DNA from: Leptospira congkakensis
Lineage (GTDB): Bacteria; Spirochaetota; Leptospiria; Leptospirales; Leptospiraceae
DNA: 64,000 nt
Reading direction: 5' to 3'
NCBI RefSeq assembly: GCF_004770265.1
Contig: NZ_RQGQ01000017.1
Location: forward strand, 769,228 to 833,227
Translations under genes and position numbers: made by a program
Notes under the pieces: generated by a model
What the model saw: only the letters and a program-made list of their open reading frames with translations
Databases searched by the model: none
Told to the model about the DNA's origin: nothing
Shown here: positions 7,359 to 16,807 of the stretch, piece after piece
Layout of the letters: each line of letters opens with the position of its first letter
How positions within the stretch are numbered: position 1 is the first letter of the stretch

Positions 7359-10271
7359 CTAAACGGCGTAGTCTTCCATGGGAATACAAGAACAAACCAA
7401 GTTACGATCTCCGTACACATTGTCCACACGACCTACACTTGGCCAAAACTTACGTGTGCGTAACCAAGGAAGAGGGTAAGCCGCTCGTTCTCTTGGATAA
7501 GAATGGTTCCAAGAGTCGCTGATGACCATGTCTGCCGTGTGAGGAGAATTTTTAAGTGGGTTGTCTTCTTTGGAAAGAACTCCCGACTCAATGTCTTTGA
7601 TTTCTCCGGCAATGGCTAACATAGAGTCAATGAATCTATCGAGTTCTTCTTTCGATTCAGATTCTGTTGGTTCGACCATAAGAGTTCCTGGAACTGGAAA
7701 AGACATAGTGGGTGAATGGAATCCAAAGTCGATAAGCCTTTTGGCGATATCTTCTACTTCAACTCCACTTGTTTTTTTGAATCCACGCATATCCAAAATA
7801 CACTCGTGAGCCACTAGACCCTTGTTCCCACGATACAATACTGGAAATGAAGATTCTAATTTTTTAGCGATATAGTTTGCATTGAGGATTGCGATCTTAG
7901 TTGCAAATTGTAATCCTTCAAATCCAAGCATGGCAATGTATGCCCAAGATATTACTATGATCGATGCCGATCCCCAAGGTGCAGCAGATACCGCCCACTG
8001 GCTGTTATTCGACCCATTTTCCACAAGGCTATGTCCTGGAAGGAAAGGTGCTAAGTGTTCGGCAACACCGATTGGTCCAACACCTGGCCCACCACCACCG
8101 TGAGGGATACAAAAAGTTTTATGAAGGTTTAAATGGCAAACATCAGCACCAATATCACCAGGTCTTGTGAGTCCCACTTGGGCATTCATATTGGCTCCAT
8201 CCATATAGACTTGCCCACCGTTATCATGTATGGTTTGGCAAATTTCTTTGATGGAAGCTTCGAACACACCATGTGTGGAAGGATAGGTTACCATAAGGGC
8301 ACCTAAACTACTTTTGTATTCGACTGCTTTTTTCTTAAGATCATCTACATCAATGTTACCATTGGAATCACAATTCACAGGAACCACTTTGAATCCAGCC
8401 ATCACTGCAGATGCAGGATTGGTTCCGTGTGCCGAGATAGGGATGAGACAAATATCTCTATGCATATCGTTACGACTTTGGTGATAATTACGAATGGCAA
8501 GTAAACCTGCATATTCTCCTTGCGAACCAGCGTTAGGTTGAAGAGAAACCTCAGCAAAACCTGTGATTTCACAAAGCCATTTTTCTAATTGGCTAAAAAG
8601 TGTTCTATACCCTTCGGTTTGGTTTTCAGGAACAAAAGGATGGATATTGGATAGTTCTGGCCAAGTGACAGGATACATCTCAGTTGATGCATTGAGTTTC
8701 ATGGTACAGGAACCAAGTGCAATCATAGAAGTTGTCAGTGACAAATCTTTGGATTCCAATCTACGGATGTAACGAAGCATCTCTGTTTCTGTATGGAAAC
8801 TATTGAAAACTGGATGAGTCAGATAAGATGACTTACGTTCCATGATTTCTGGAATTTTCCATTCTTCTTTGGTCGTTAGATCTTCTAAAGCAAAATGAAG
8901 GGATTTGTTTTCGTTAAATATTTCCAAAAGGTCTTTAATGTCTTTTAGATTGGTGGTTTCATCTAAAGAGATACTGATCACATGACCAGAAACCTGTCTA
9001 ATGTTGATTTCTCGTTCTTCTGCATAGTGTATGATCTCTGCAGAAGAAATTTTAGACAATTCTACACGAATGGTATCAAAATAGGGATTGGAAATGATTT
9101 TGTATCCAAGTTTTTCAAGACCAGTGGCAAGGATCGTTGTCATACGATGCACTCGTGATGCAATTTGTTTTAAACCTTTAGGTCCGTGGTAAACGGCATA
9201 CATAGAAGATAATACAGCAAGTAAAACTTGCGCTGTACAAATGTTAGATGTTGCTTTGTCCCTACGAATGTGTTGTTCTCGTGTTTGAAGGCTTAGGCGG
9301 TAACCAGGTTTTCCTTGAGAGTCTTTGGAAACTCCAATGAGACGACCAGGCATGTTTCGTTTGTATTCTTCTTTGGTGGCAAAGTATCCTGCATGTGGTC
9401 CACCAAATCCAAGTGGCAATCCAAATCGTTGTGTAGTTCCCACAACAACATCCGCATTCATCTCACCAGGTGCTTTCAAAATAGTAAGTGCTAAAAGATC
9501 AGCCGCCACTACTGTTTTTGCTCCCACTTTGTGAAGGCTTTCTATAAATTCACTAAAATCATAAATGGTTCCATCAGTAGATGGGTATTGAACAATCGCT
9601 CCAAAAAAATCATTGGAAGGAACCATCTTCTTAAAAGATCCTACAACAATATTAATTCCTAGCGGAATCGCGCGAGTGCGGATCACATCTAAAGTTTGTG
9701 GGTGAACAGACTGTGACACAAAGAATGATTTTCCTTGTGTGTCCTCTTTTAAAGAGAATAACATGTTCATGGCTTCTGCCGCTGCTGTCCCTTCATCCAG
9801 AAGAGATGCGTTGGCAATTTCCATTCCCGTTAAATCGGTGATCATCGTTTGGAAGTTGATGAGAGCTTCCATTCGACCTTGGGCAATTTCTGCTTGGTAC
9901 GGAGTGTACGCCGTATACCAGCCTGGATTTTCTAAAATGTTCCTTTGGATCACGGCAGGTGTGATACAAGAGTTGTAACCAAGACCTAAATAAGATCTAT
10001 AGATTTTGTTTTTAGAAACAATTTTCTTTAGTTCTCTTTGGAGAGCATATTCACCAACAGGAGTAGGTAAGTTGAGTTCCTTTCGCAAACGAATGTTTTC
10101 CGGAACCGCATCATTAATGAGATCATCCAAAGCCTTATAACCAATTGTGTTGAGCATTGAAGAAACTGTTTCTTCTGTCACACCGACATGGCGACGGAGG
10201 AAGGTATCACTTGGCTCTAATGTTTCTTCGTAAGGGGAATGGATCGGTAATGTAGGTTTTGCGGAACTCAC
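7359..10271 (-). CDS. gcvP: glycine dehydrogenase (decarboxylating), P protein
   Basis: A full-length 970-residue single-chain P protein, the PLP enzyme that decarboxylates glycine and passes the aminomethyl group to the lipoyl arm of GcvH. The PLP-binding motif [16 protein letters not shown] is intact, with the Schiff-base Lys at about residue 718. The N-terminal half begins with FLRRHVG, typical of the family, and [12 protein letters not shown] is also conserved. It lies 16 bases downstream of gcvH on the same strand in a T-H-P order. The fourth subunit, dihydrolipoyl dehydrogenase, is not in this window. The system feeds one-carbon units to tetrahydrofolate. Confidence 0.98.
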   Translation of the reverse strand: MSSAKPTLPIHSPYEETLEPSDTFLRRHVGVTEETVSSMLNTIGYKALDDLINDAVPENIRLRKELNLPTPVGEYALQRELKKIVSKNKIYRSYLGLGYNSCITPAVIQRNILENPGWYTAYTPYQAEIAQGRMEALINFQTMITDLTGMEIANASLLDEGTAAAEAMNMLFSLKEDTQGKSFFVSQSVHPQTLDVIRTRAIPLGINIVVGSFKKMVPSNDFFGAIVQYPSTDGTIYDFSEFIESLHKVGAKTVVAADLLALTILKAPGEMNADVVVGTTQRFGLPLGFGGPHAGYFATKEEYKRNMPGRLIGVSKDSQGKPGYRLSLQTREQHIRRDKATSNICTAQVLLAVLSSMYAVYHGPKGLKQIASRVHRMTTILATGLEKLGYKIISNPYFDTIRVELSKISSAEIIHYAEEREINIRQVSGHVISISLDETTNLKDIKDLLEIFNENKSLHFALEDLTTKEEWKIPEIMERKSSYLTHPVFNSFHTETEMLRYIRRLESKDLSLTTSMIALGSCTMKLNASTEMYPVTWPELSNIHPFVPENQTEGYRTLFSQLEKWLCEITGFAEVSLQPNAGSQGEYAGLLAIRNYHQSRNDMHRDICLIPISAHGTNPASAVMAGFKVVPVNCDSNGNIDVDDLKKKAVEYKSSLGALMVTYPSTHGVFEASIKEICQTIHDNGGQVYMDGANMNAQVGLTRPGDIGADVCHLNLHKTFCIPHGGGGPGVGPIGVAEHLAPFLPGHSLVENGSNNSQWAVSAAPWGSASIIVISWAYIAMLGFEGLQFATKIAILNANYIAKKLESSFPVLYRGNKGLVAHECILDMRGFKKTSGVEVEDIAKRLIDFGFHSPTMSFPVPGTLMVEPTESESKEELDRFIDSMLAIAGEIKDIESGVLSKEDNPLKNSPHTADMVISDSWNHSYPRERAAYPLPWLRTRKFWPSVGRVDNVYGDRNLVCSCIPMEDYAV

Positions 10272-10287
10272 TTTAGAAAAACTCCTA

Positions 10288-10680
10288 TTAATCTAGTTTA
10301 GATACGTATTCTTTGTACTGCGCTGCTGTTAAAAGACTTCCGAGTTCGGAAGTTTGGATGTTTTTTAATTTTACCATCCAAGTATCAAAAGGTTCTGCAT
10401 TCACTGCTGCTGGATTAGAACCGAGAGCGGAATTTGTTTCCACAACTTCACCAGAAATCGGTGAATACAAATCTTCAGCTGCTTTTACTGATTCAATGGT
10501 TCCAAGGCTGTCTTTTGCTTTGATTTGTTTTCCTGGTTTAGGAAGGTCAATAAACACAATGTCACCAAGTGCATTTTGTGCAAAGTCAGTGATTCCAATT
10601 TGTGCCACATCACCTTCTACTTTGACCCATTCATGTTTTTCCGTATAATAATATCCGTCTCTTGCTTGTGTATCTGCCAT
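10288..10680 (-). CDS. gcvH: glycine cleavage system H protein
   Basis: A 130-residue lipoyl carrier protein. The lipoylated lysine is K66 in the context [14 protein letters not shown], the standard GcvH site. The N-terminal [14 protein letters not shown] and the [18 protein letters not shown] strand are also characteristic. It shuttles the aminomethyl intermediate between the P, T and L proteins in the cytoplasm. GAGG is placed just before the ATG. It is the middle gene of the gcvT-gcvH-gcvP operon, 30 bases after gcvT. Confidence 0.98.
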   Translation of the reverse strand: MADTQARDGYYYTEKHEWVKVEGDVAQIGITDFAQNALGDIVFIDLPKPGKQIKAKDSLGTIESVKAAEDLYSPISGEVVETNSALGSNPAAVNAEPFDTWMVKLKNIQTSELGSLLTAAQYKEYVSKLD

Positions 10681-10710
10681 GATTTTTCCTCTTCGATGCG
10701 ACTCTTTCGT

Positions 10711-11823
10711 TTAACGATTGTTTCGGACACTGCCTTGGATGAAGGCACCAGTCTCTACTTTTGCCAATTTCTTCTGCCCACGAATCTCCACAAATACTTC
10801 CACTTGGTTTTTGGCGAATTCGGTGTCTAGAATGGCTAATCCTAGGGATTCTTTCCGGCTGGGAGAATGGGTTCCCGAGGTAGATTTGCCAATTTCTTTC
10901 CCATCACCAGAGAAAATTGGGAAATTTTCACGTAAAACCCCAGGTTCCATCAGGCGAATGCCCACAACTTTGCGTTTGGGACCATTCTTTTTATCTGCAA
11001 TGATCCGCGCGTACCCTAAGTAAGGTGAGGGTTTTTCTTTGACAATAAAGTTGATTCCCGATTCTACAGGAGTCCATTCTGCATTCAGTTCATGGCCATA
11101 CAGCGGGTATTTTGCTTCAAGTCTTAGTGTGTCACGAGCGCCAAGACCTACGGGAACCAAACCAAAATCTTTCCCAATTTCTAATAAATCTTTCCAAATG
11201 TTGACACCGAGAGTGTTGGATGTATAAATCTCAAATCCATCCTCACCCGTATAACCTGTACGAGATACGATGATGGTTTCACCTTTCCAATTCATTTCTT
11301 CAAAATGATAATAGAGGATGGAACTTAAGTCCTTACCAAGATATTTGGAAAATATTTCATCTGCTTTTGGGCCTTGTAATGCAATTTGATGCCAGTTTTT
11401 ACTATCATCAACAACAGAAACGTTCCCTTTTTTATATGTTTCTAAATGTTTTGTTACGGCAGGGTTGTTGGATGCATTGGAACAAATCATATATTTTGAA
11501 TCACTGAATTTATAAACAGTGATATCATCCACAAGCCCACCATCTTCATTCACCACTGCATTGTACTGCACTTGGCCAACTTTCATCCCAGTGATGGTGT
11601 TACAAGTGACTGATTCTAAGAAAGAAAGAACATCGACCTCATTTCCTGTGACAAAAATTTCTCCCATATGGGAAACATCAAATAGTCCCGCAGCCGATCT
11701 TGTGGCTAAATGTTCTTGGATGATCCCCGTATATTGCACGGGCATGTCCCAACCGCCAAAAGGAACCATCTTAGCTCCCATTTCTTTATGGATTGTATGT
11801 AAAGGTGTTTGTTTTAGTTCCAC
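10711..11823 (-). CDS. gcvT: aminomethyltransferase, glycine cleavage T protein
   Basis: GcvT transfers the methylene group from the H-protein lipoyl arm to tetrahydrofolate and releases ammonia. The sequence has [20 protein letters not shown] at the start, [13 protein letters not shown] and the folate-binding region [15 protein letters not shown]. The start is taken as GTG at 11823, with GAGAG a few bases before it, because TPLH then falls at residue 6 as in other GcvT proteins. An ATG at 11853 would add ten residues without a ribosome-binding site. First gene of the gcv operon, divergent from the MDR oxidoreductase at 11901. Confidence 0.95.
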   Translation of the reverse strand: MELKQTPLHTIHKEMGAKMVPFGGWDMPVQYTGIIQEHLATRSAAGLFDVSHMGEIFVTGNEVDVLSFLESVTCNTITGMKVGQVQYNAVVNEDGGLVDDITVYKFSDSKYMICSNASNNPAVTKHLETYKKGNVSVVDDSKNWHQIALQGPKADEIFSKYLGKDLSSILYYHFEEMNWKGETIIVSRTGYTGEDGFEIYTSNTLGVNIWKDLLEIGKDFGLVPVGLGARDTLRLEAKYPLYGHELNAEWTPVESGINFIVKEKPSPYLGYARIIADKKNGPKRKVVGIRLMEPGVLRENFPIFSGDGKEIGKSTSGTHSPSRKESLGLAILDTEFAKNQVEVFVEIRGQKKLAKVETGAFIQGSVRNNR

Positions 11824-11900
11824 GGCACTCTCTCGTTCAGACTCTGGAACCATGGAAAAATGGTTTCATCGTTATGGAATAGAATTTTTTTTAAGATAAT

Positions 11901-12920
11901 ATGTTAAGAGAAGTCTATCGCATCGAAAAAACGGGATCTATCGATCAACTGCAAAGAAAATCAGAATCACTCAATGAACCGGAAGGTGATGAAGTTACCG
12001 TTGAAGTGAAAGCCATTGGTCTCAACTTTGCCGATGTATTTTCGATTTATGGTTTGTACTCAGCAACTCCAAAGGGAAGTTTCATTCCTGGATTGGAATT
12101 TGCAGGAAAAATCGCAAAAATAGGCCCAAATGTTAAGGATTTTAAAGTCGGCGACTCTGTGTTTGGTGTGACTCGCTTCGGTGCTTATGCAACTCATCTT
12201 AACATTTCAGAAAAAACAGTTTTTGCACTTCCGAAGGGTTGGTCGATGGAAGATGGTGCCGCATTTGTTGTACAAGCACTCACTGCGTACTATGCACTCG
12301 TTCCACTAGGACAAGTGAAAGAAGGAGATCATGTTCTCATTCATAGTGCTGCAGGTGGTGTTGGAATCATGGCAGGTCACATTGCGAAGAAAAAAAAAGC
12401 AATCCCGATCGGTCTTGTAGGTGATTCCGTTAAGTTTTCGATCTTAAAAGAGGTTGGTTATGATTATTTTCTCATTAGATCTCCTAAGTTTAAACAAGAG
12501 ATGAGGAAAATTTTATCAGAACATCCGTTAAAAATAGTTTTAGAATGTTTAGGTGGTCGTTATTTTCAGGACAGTTATGATCTCTTAGCACCAATGGGAA
12601 GGCTTGTTACCTATGGTAGTGCGAACTTCACACCATCACATTCATACCGAAATTGGATATCAATCGCCTATTCTTACCTCAGAAGACCAAAAATTGATCC
12701 ATTATCCATGATTTCAGACAATAAATCGGTGATGGGATTCAATTTAATATGGTTGTGGAATGAAATTGATGAATTAAGAAAACATTTTTCCGATTTAATG
12801 ATCTTATCACTACCAAAACAAACGATTGGGCATGAGTTTACGTTTGATTCGATACACGATGCACTCCGTACATTTCAATCGGGACAAACAATTGGTAAGA
12901 TTGTTATCAAAGTTCCGTAG
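11901..12920 (+). CDS. MDR-superfamily quinone oxidoreductase-like protein (VAT-1-like)
   Basis: A 339-residue zinc-free medium-chain dehydrogenase/reductase. The GroES-like part contains GLNFADVFSIYGLY and PGLEFAGKIAKIGPNVKDFK, and the Rossmann part has HSAAGGVGIMAGHIAKKK, a good NADPH-binding glycine motif. The catalytic zinc ligands of alcohol dehydrogenases are absent. This combination points to the quinone reductase/VAT-1 branch, which reduces quinones or enones with NADPH. The C-terminus ends with ALRTFQSGQTIGKIVI, the typical family tail. It is divergent from gcvT with only about 77 bases between them, so the two promoters must be closely packed. Confidence 0.88.
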   Translation: MLREVYRIEKTGSIDQLQRKSESLNEPEGDEVTVEVKAIGLNFADVFSIYGLYSATPKGSFIPGLEFAGKIAKIGPNVKDFKVGDSVFGVTRFGAYATHLNISEKTVFALPKGWSMEDGAAFVVQALTAYYALVPLGQVKEGDHVLIHSAAGGVGIMAGHIAKKKKAIPIGLVGDSVKFSILKEVGYDYFLIRSPKFKQEMRKILSEHPLKIVLECLGGRYFQDSYDLLAPMGRLVTYGSANFTPSHSYRNWISIAYSYLRRPKIDPLSMISDNKSVMGFNLIWLWNEIDELRKHFSDLMILSLPKQTIGHEFTFDSIHDALRTFQSGQTIGKIVIKVP

Positions 12921-13079
12921 AATGTGTATTAGTCTGTTTTTTTATTTTGAATAAAAATTCATGCAAAAAATAAAATTTCTTTACATTAAAATTGATATGA
13001 TTTAATTATGTCGTATCAATTCACTCTCTGTTTGCCAAGGACAGCCGTGTTTTGAAATCAAAAGATAAGGACGATCACA

Positions 13080-13154
13080 ATGGTTGCTAAAAAGAAAGCC
13101 GCAAAAAAGAAAGCCGCTAAGAAAAAAGCTGCAAAGAAAAAATCTAAGAAATAA
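13080..13154 (+). CDS. 24-residue Lys/Ala-rich protein, histone H1-tail-like
   Basis: ATG at 13080 opens 24 codons ending in TAA at 13154. The sequence is almost entirely Lys and Ala: MVAKKKAAKKKAAKKK and then AAKKKSKK, i.e. repeats of KKKAA. AAGGA eight bases before the ATG is a strong ribosome-binding site, and a rho-independent terminator begins 46 bases after the stop, so this is a self-contained gene and not noise. The composition matches the basic tails of bacterial histone H1-like proteins and suggests nucleic-acid or polyanion binding. Whether it stands alone or once had a globular partner is unknown. Too short for most gene finders. Confidence 0.7.
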   Translation: MVAKKKAAKKKAAKKKAAKKKSKK

Positions 13155-13200
13155 CTTAGATTCGATTCTTCCTTCGAAACTCTCGAAGTAAGATTGTGTG

Positions 13201-13225
13201 AACCCGCAAAACCTGCGGGTTTTTT
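13201..13225 (+). terminator. rho-independent terminator after the Lys/Ala-rich gene
   Basis: Stem AACCCGCA (13201-13208) and TGCGGGTT (13214-13221) with a five-base loop, followed by a run of T. The T run is on the plus strand, so it terminates the small gene upstream and not the leftward gene at 13254. Confidence 0.85.
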
Positions 13226-13253
13226 CTTTTATAGAGCTTCGTTTGAGAAAAAA

Positions 13254-13835
13254 CTAAGCAATCGCCCGCGTAAAACCTCTTCTACTCATCGAAAACCCCG
13301 ATTTTTTATCTAAATTAGCTCTTTCCATACCAATAAATTGGAAATGATCCTTCTTATTGATCGAATCAAAGAGTGCTTTCATCAGTGATTCGATGTTAGG
13401 ATGCACTACGTTTTTATAACTTTTACGTGAATGATCCTTTCCCCAGATCTCTAAATGGTCCGTGTCAGGCATTTTGAGGATGAGAGAAGGGAGATCGTAA
13501 CGTTTCATTAGCACATTGCAAACGTCTTCAAATCCATACTCAGTGATGGAATTAAAATCAAAAAATACGAGTAAGTAGAGGATGTTGGTTGGTTCGAGTC
13601 TTCCATTTTCATCAGAAATTTTCTGAATTCCATCCAAAACAACATAACGAAGATTCTTGGTTTGGATCCAAAGTTTTTGATCTTCGTGGCGTTTGAGGTT
13701 CACTTCTTCCGAAAACCGTTTTTGAAATACGGTAGAGAGGAAAAATCCGGAAGAATCTTGTTTTTCTTCGAGGATTCGTTCTAAAGAAAAGGGTTCAAAC
13801 TCTAAATTGAAGTACTTTGTATACGTCTCTGCCAT
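13254..13835 (-). CDS. hypothetical protein
   Basis: A 193-residue soluble protein without a signal peptide or membrane segment. It has no motif I recognise. The middle (YVVLDGIQKISDENGRLE, then NILYLLVFFDFNS) suggests an alternating beta/alpha fold, and the last 20 residues are rich in Ser, Arg and Lys. An upstream gene on the same strand ends 67 bases before this start, so it may be the last member of the SUFU-protein operon. Codon use and composition resemble the neighbours, and the frame is undisturbed, so it is a real gene of unknown role. Confidence 0.65.
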   Translation of the reverse strand: MAETYTKYFNLEFEPFSLERILEEKQDSSGFFLSTVFQKRFSEEVNLKRHEDQKLWIQTKNLRYVVLDGIQKISDENGRLEPTNILYLLVFFDFNSITEYGFEDVCNVLMKRYDLPSLILKMPDTDHLEIWGKDHSRKSYKNVVHPNIESLMKALFDSINKKDHFQFIGMERANLDKKSGFSMSRRGFTRAIA

Positions 13836-13902
13836 ATCACTTAGAGTAACGGACAGATTTTAGAGTTTGAATCGGATTTTTTTACAATTAAAATCTACAA
13901 AA

Positions 13903-15045
13903 TTAGAATTCTAACATCCTGCGTTCGCTGTCGTGATAGAAACTATATCCTTCCTTCTTCCAAGTTTCCCAAAATTTAGCAGAACCTTCTCGCATAAAAC
14001 AAATTCGTTCTTCCGTTGCGATAGGAGTTAATAAGAGAAAATTTGCGCGTTTGCCATTCTCTGTGAGTAGTCCGTGAAGATTTGGCAGTAATTCCTTGGA
14101 ACCCTGCTCTATTTCCTCTGTGACGTTACGTAGAACGAACCAATTGAAGTCTAGATAGAGTTGATCGGGATCTTTTCTTGGATTTTGAATTGTATGAGAG
14201 TGACCAAACCAAATTCCTGTGTTCCAAGGAAATTTTACCATCTCGCCGAGTACATGTTGGATCCATGTTTCTGATTTATCTTCTGTATCTTTTAACAGTT
14301 GGATGGCAAAAACAAGTTCGATCCGAGAAAAGTTTTCATATTCTTTGTGATAGAGTTCAATCGAAGGTTGGTTTTGAACACTCATCCCAATGGTAGAGAA
14401 GATTTTAATCCCAGGAAATTCTTTTGGTAAAAAAGAAGCGATTCCAAGTGAAGGATACTTTCCTCCATCAGCAGACCAATACTTTTCATGTTTCCCAAGT
14501 TTTGATTCTAAAAAATCCAATCGAAGTTTTTGTGCTTTCTTCCAATGATCTTTTTCCGCAACAGATTCCCAAAATTTACGATTGGTTCTGACTCGTTCAG
14601 CAATCACTCCATTTTCTGGATCACCAAGGGGAGATGCAGTAGGTGCTTCTTCTTTTGCAAACTTTGCGTATCCATGAATCCCTTTGATCCCTGACCAAGA
14701 AGGAAGATAAGCTTGTAGTTCTTCATCAACAAATAAGGCAACACCGTCACCTTCTTCCGACCAAATAAAATGGATTTGGTCTTCTGTAAGAGAAGTTTGT
14801 GCATTTGGATCTGTGATTTCCGATTTGGTCAACACGGGCGCAAGACCCGCATCAAAATCTTCATCCACTCGTGAATCCGGGGCTTCAATTAAGTTTCGCA
14901 CCCAAAGTGTTTTCATCGGCCACTCAGGGTTGTTATGTGATTGTAAGTAAAGGTAAATGGTTCTTCCATCATCTTCTAAAAATGCAGTAAAAGAACCGTA
15001 GGGATTTGCTTCTTGGTATAAAACTTTAGGGGTACTGGGATTCAT
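13903..15045 (-). CDS. suppressor-of-fused (SUFU)-like domain protein
   Basis: A 380-residue soluble protein. The second half (about residues 200-375) resembles the SUFU domain: an aromatic FSTIGMSVQ strand, then IELYHKEYENFSRIELVFAI, a WFGHSHTI turn and a C-terminal NFLLLTPIATEERICF strand. The first half (about 1-150) is less conserved and may be an extra beta-rich domain. Bacterial SUFU proteins are often immunity factors or partners of secreted polymorphic toxins, but no toxin gene is seen here. Its ATG shares one base with the stop of the 90-residue gene upstream (TAATG), showing tight coupling. Family call is by pattern, not by search. Confidence 0.6.
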   Translation of the reverse strand: MNPSTPKVLYQEANPYGSFTAFLEDDGRTIYLYLQSHNNPEWPMKTLWVRNLIEAPDSRVDEDFDAGLAPVLTKSEITDPNAQTSLTEDQIHFIWSEEGDGVALFVDEELQAYLPSWSGIKGIHGYAKFAKEEAPTASPLGDPENGVIAERVRTNRKFWESVAEKDHWKKAQKLRLDFLESKLGKHEKYWSADGGKYPSLGIASFLPKEFPGIKIFSTIGMSVQNQPSIELYHKEYENFSRIELVFAIQLLKDTEDKSETWIQHVLGEMVKFPWNTGIWFGHSHTIQNPRKDPDQLYLDFNWFVLRNVTEEIEQGSKELLPNLHGLLTENGKRANFLLLTPIATEERICFMREGSAKFWETWKKEGYSFYHDSERRMLEF

Positions 15046-15317
15046 TAAAATTTATGGGGAACAACTCTCTCTTTGAATTTTGCTAGTAGTTTCGAAATGG
15101 TTTCATCCATTCCTTCTTCAAAATAAATATCTGGATAATAACCAGAGGCATTTCTTAGACCGATGAGTTCGGGTTCATTCCACTTTCGGTATCCTTTCAG
15201 TGAGTTCCAGACTTCTTCCGAAGGAGAATTGTTTTCCTTTTTAGCGTCGATGAAAGATTGAATCGTGCGAGTTGGGGTCATACGAGTATAGATTCTTTGG
15301 TCTCCAAGGGAAACCAA
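15045..15317 (-). CDS. small hypothetical protein coupled to the SUFU-like gene
   Basis: A 90-residue hydrophilic protein with an internal LIGLRNASGYYPDIYFEEGM. No family is recognised. Its TAA overlaps the ATG of the SUFU-like gene by one base, a translational coupling signal that suggests the two products work together or are made in a fixed ratio. An in-frame ATG at codon 12 (TPTRTIQSFIDAKK follows it) could be an alternative start. The gene is divergent from the AlkB-like gene at 15430. Confidence 0.6.
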   Translation of the reverse strand: MVSLGDQRIYTRMTPTRTIQSFIDAKKENNSPSEEVWNSLKGYRKWNEPELIGLRNASGYYPDIYFEEGMDETISKLLAKFKERVVPHKF

Positions 15318-15429
15318 CTAAAATTTTAGACTGTTTCGACAGTGGGTGTCAATTTTCATTGGATTTCTTTGGTAAGTGGGTGAAAAATTACAGTGACTTA
15401 CTTTTTTCAGGCGACCCTTTTCGAAATCC

Positions 15430-16035
15430 ATGCACTTATTCCACAGAACTGAATCCGAAAATCTTTTACCTTATGACGGGGTTTTGTTGTACATCCCAGA
15501 TTTTATCCCCAGGGAGGAAGCAGATCAGTTTTTCCTCTCTCTTCTGGACGGAATCGACTGGAAACAAGATGAGGCCATCTTGTATGGAAAACACATTACC
15601 ACCAAACGAAGTGTGGCTTGGTATGCGGAAAAAGGTTTTTCTTACCGGTATTCGGGAACCACAAAAACGGCACTTCCTTGGTCTCCATTCCTTTTGGAAT
15701 TAAAAACCAAAGTGGAGTTGGTCTCTAAAGAAAAATTCAATTCTTGTTTACTCAATTTATACCATGATGGAAGCGAAGGGATGGCTTGGCATAGCGATGA
15801 TGAAACATCTTTACGTCCCAATTCAACAATTGCATCAGTAAGTTTTGGAGCCGAACGTATCTTTCGTTACAAACATAAAAAAACAGAAGAGAAAGTAGAG
15901 TTGCAGTTAGAACACGGGAGTTTGCTTTTAATGAAAGATGTCATCCAAAGGCATTGGTTGCATTCTCTTCCTAAGGCGATGAAGGTCAAACGACCAAGGA
16001 TCAATTTAACCTTTCGTCAGTTCGGAATGGTTTGA
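15430..16035 (+). CDS. AlkB-like 2-oxoglutarate/Fe(II)-dependent dioxygenase
   Basis: A 201-residue AlkB-family protein that in relatives removes alkyl adducts from DNA bases by oxidative dealkylation. The iron ligands are present: H121 and D123 in AWHSDDE and H178 in HWLHSLPK. The 2-oxoglutarate-binding R-x-N-x-T-x-R motif is at residues 190-196 (RINLTFR). GKHITTKRSVAWYAEKGFSY matches the nucleotide-recognition lid of ALKBH2/3-like proteins more than that of E. coli AlkB. Its 3' end overlaps the convergent DUF4269 gene by 19 bases. No other alkylation-repair gene is adjacent. Confidence 0.9.
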   Translation: MHLFHRTESENLLPYDGVLLYIPDFIPREEADQFFLSLLDGIDWKQDEAILYGKHITTKRSVAWYAEKGFSYRYSGTTKTALPWSPFLLELKTKVELVSKEKFNSCLLNLYHDGSEGMAWHSDDETSLRPNSTIASVSFGAERIFRYKHKKTEEKVELQLEHGSLLLMKDVIQRHWLHSLPKAMKVKRPRINLTFRQFGMV

Positions 16036-16616
16036 AACCCTCGTTTCAAAAGTAATTCTTGAAACTGTTCATCCGATTTTTGATTCCATAAAACTAATGT
16101 TTTATACGGATCTCCCTTTAGATCCAAAATTTGACAAAACGCAGGTTCTGTTTTGATTCCTTGTTTTTTTAGATTACGAATTTCATCTCGAAAGGATGGA
16201 TCCGCTAATTTTAAAAATCGATTTTCTACCATCATATGAATCCAAGCATATTGATCTGTTGGTTCCACCGATTGTCCAAAGATTTCATATTGAAATTTTT
16301 TAGTTTCAAATCGACAAATTAGAGTTACGCGAAGGGCCATTGTTTTTTCAGAAAAACTATAATTTGGTAAATTGCGAAACTTTGCATAACAAATCTTTTG
16401 TAAATGCGCCGGGATATTGAATTTTACTAAGAGATCCACATCGCTAGAATCTGTATCGATATCCAAGGGAATGGTGCCAGCCAATGTAGGTTTGAAACCA
16501 TGTAAAGATTTTAGAATTTTCCATTTTTCTAAATCAATTGCCAATTCCTGTTGTTTTGGAGTACCGAACTGTAAGTAGTCTGTACCAAGAAACGGATTGG
16601 TTTGGAGAGATTGCAT
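16017..16616 (-). CDS. DUF4269 family, nucleotidyltransferase-like protein
   Basis: A protein of 199 residues from ATG at 16616; a longer frame from 16649 adds eleven residues and runs into the upstream repeat, so it is not used. The section AGTIPLDIDTDSSDVDLLVK has the G-x-(I/L) and D-x-D pattern of the nucleotidyltransferase fold, which is how DUF4269 proteins are built, and YEIFGQSVEPTDQYAWIHMM is typical of the family. The biochemical activity of the family is not established. The 3' end overlaps the alkB-like gene by 19 bases tail to tail. No operon partner is seen. Confidence 0.75.
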   Translation of the reverse strand: MQSLQTNPFLGTDYLQFGTPKQQELAIDLEKWKILKSLHGFKPTLAGTIPLDIDTDSSDVDLLVKFNIPAHLQKICYAKFRNLPNYSFSEKTMALRVTLICRFETKKFQYEIFGQSVEPTDQYAWIHMMVENRFLKLADPSFRDEIRNLKKQGIKTEPAFCQILDLKGDPYKTLVLWNQKSDEQFQELLLKRGFQTIPN

Positions 16617-16807
16617 ATTATGTCTCGTGCGCTCGGTCTCGACCCCCACCCTGAATGGGTGGTGGAGGTGGGCTTGTGGGTGTTATTCCCGGCCCAACTC
16701 CTACCATAAAATCGAACCCTTGTCTCCTGGGAACTGAATCTCTGCAAAAATTTTAAAGAAAACTTCGCAGTTTCACTAGTTTTCCAATCAGGTTCGTTTG
16801 AACCAAA
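16617..16807. repeat. GC-rich intergenic hairpin repeat
   Basis: A GC-rich patch between two leftward genes. It contains the stem CCACCC (16646-16651) and GGGTGG (16657-16662) with loop TGAAT, then a G/T-rich stretch, and returns to AT-rich sequence near 16745. It resembles the hairpin at 3141-3162 and is probably a degenerate member of a Leptospira intergenic repeat class. No gene seen. Confidence 0.4.

Noticed and set aside
11854..11900. Glycine riboswitch before gcvT
   Set aside because: Only about 77 bases separate gcvT from the divergent gene, and no tandem aptamer structure is visible.
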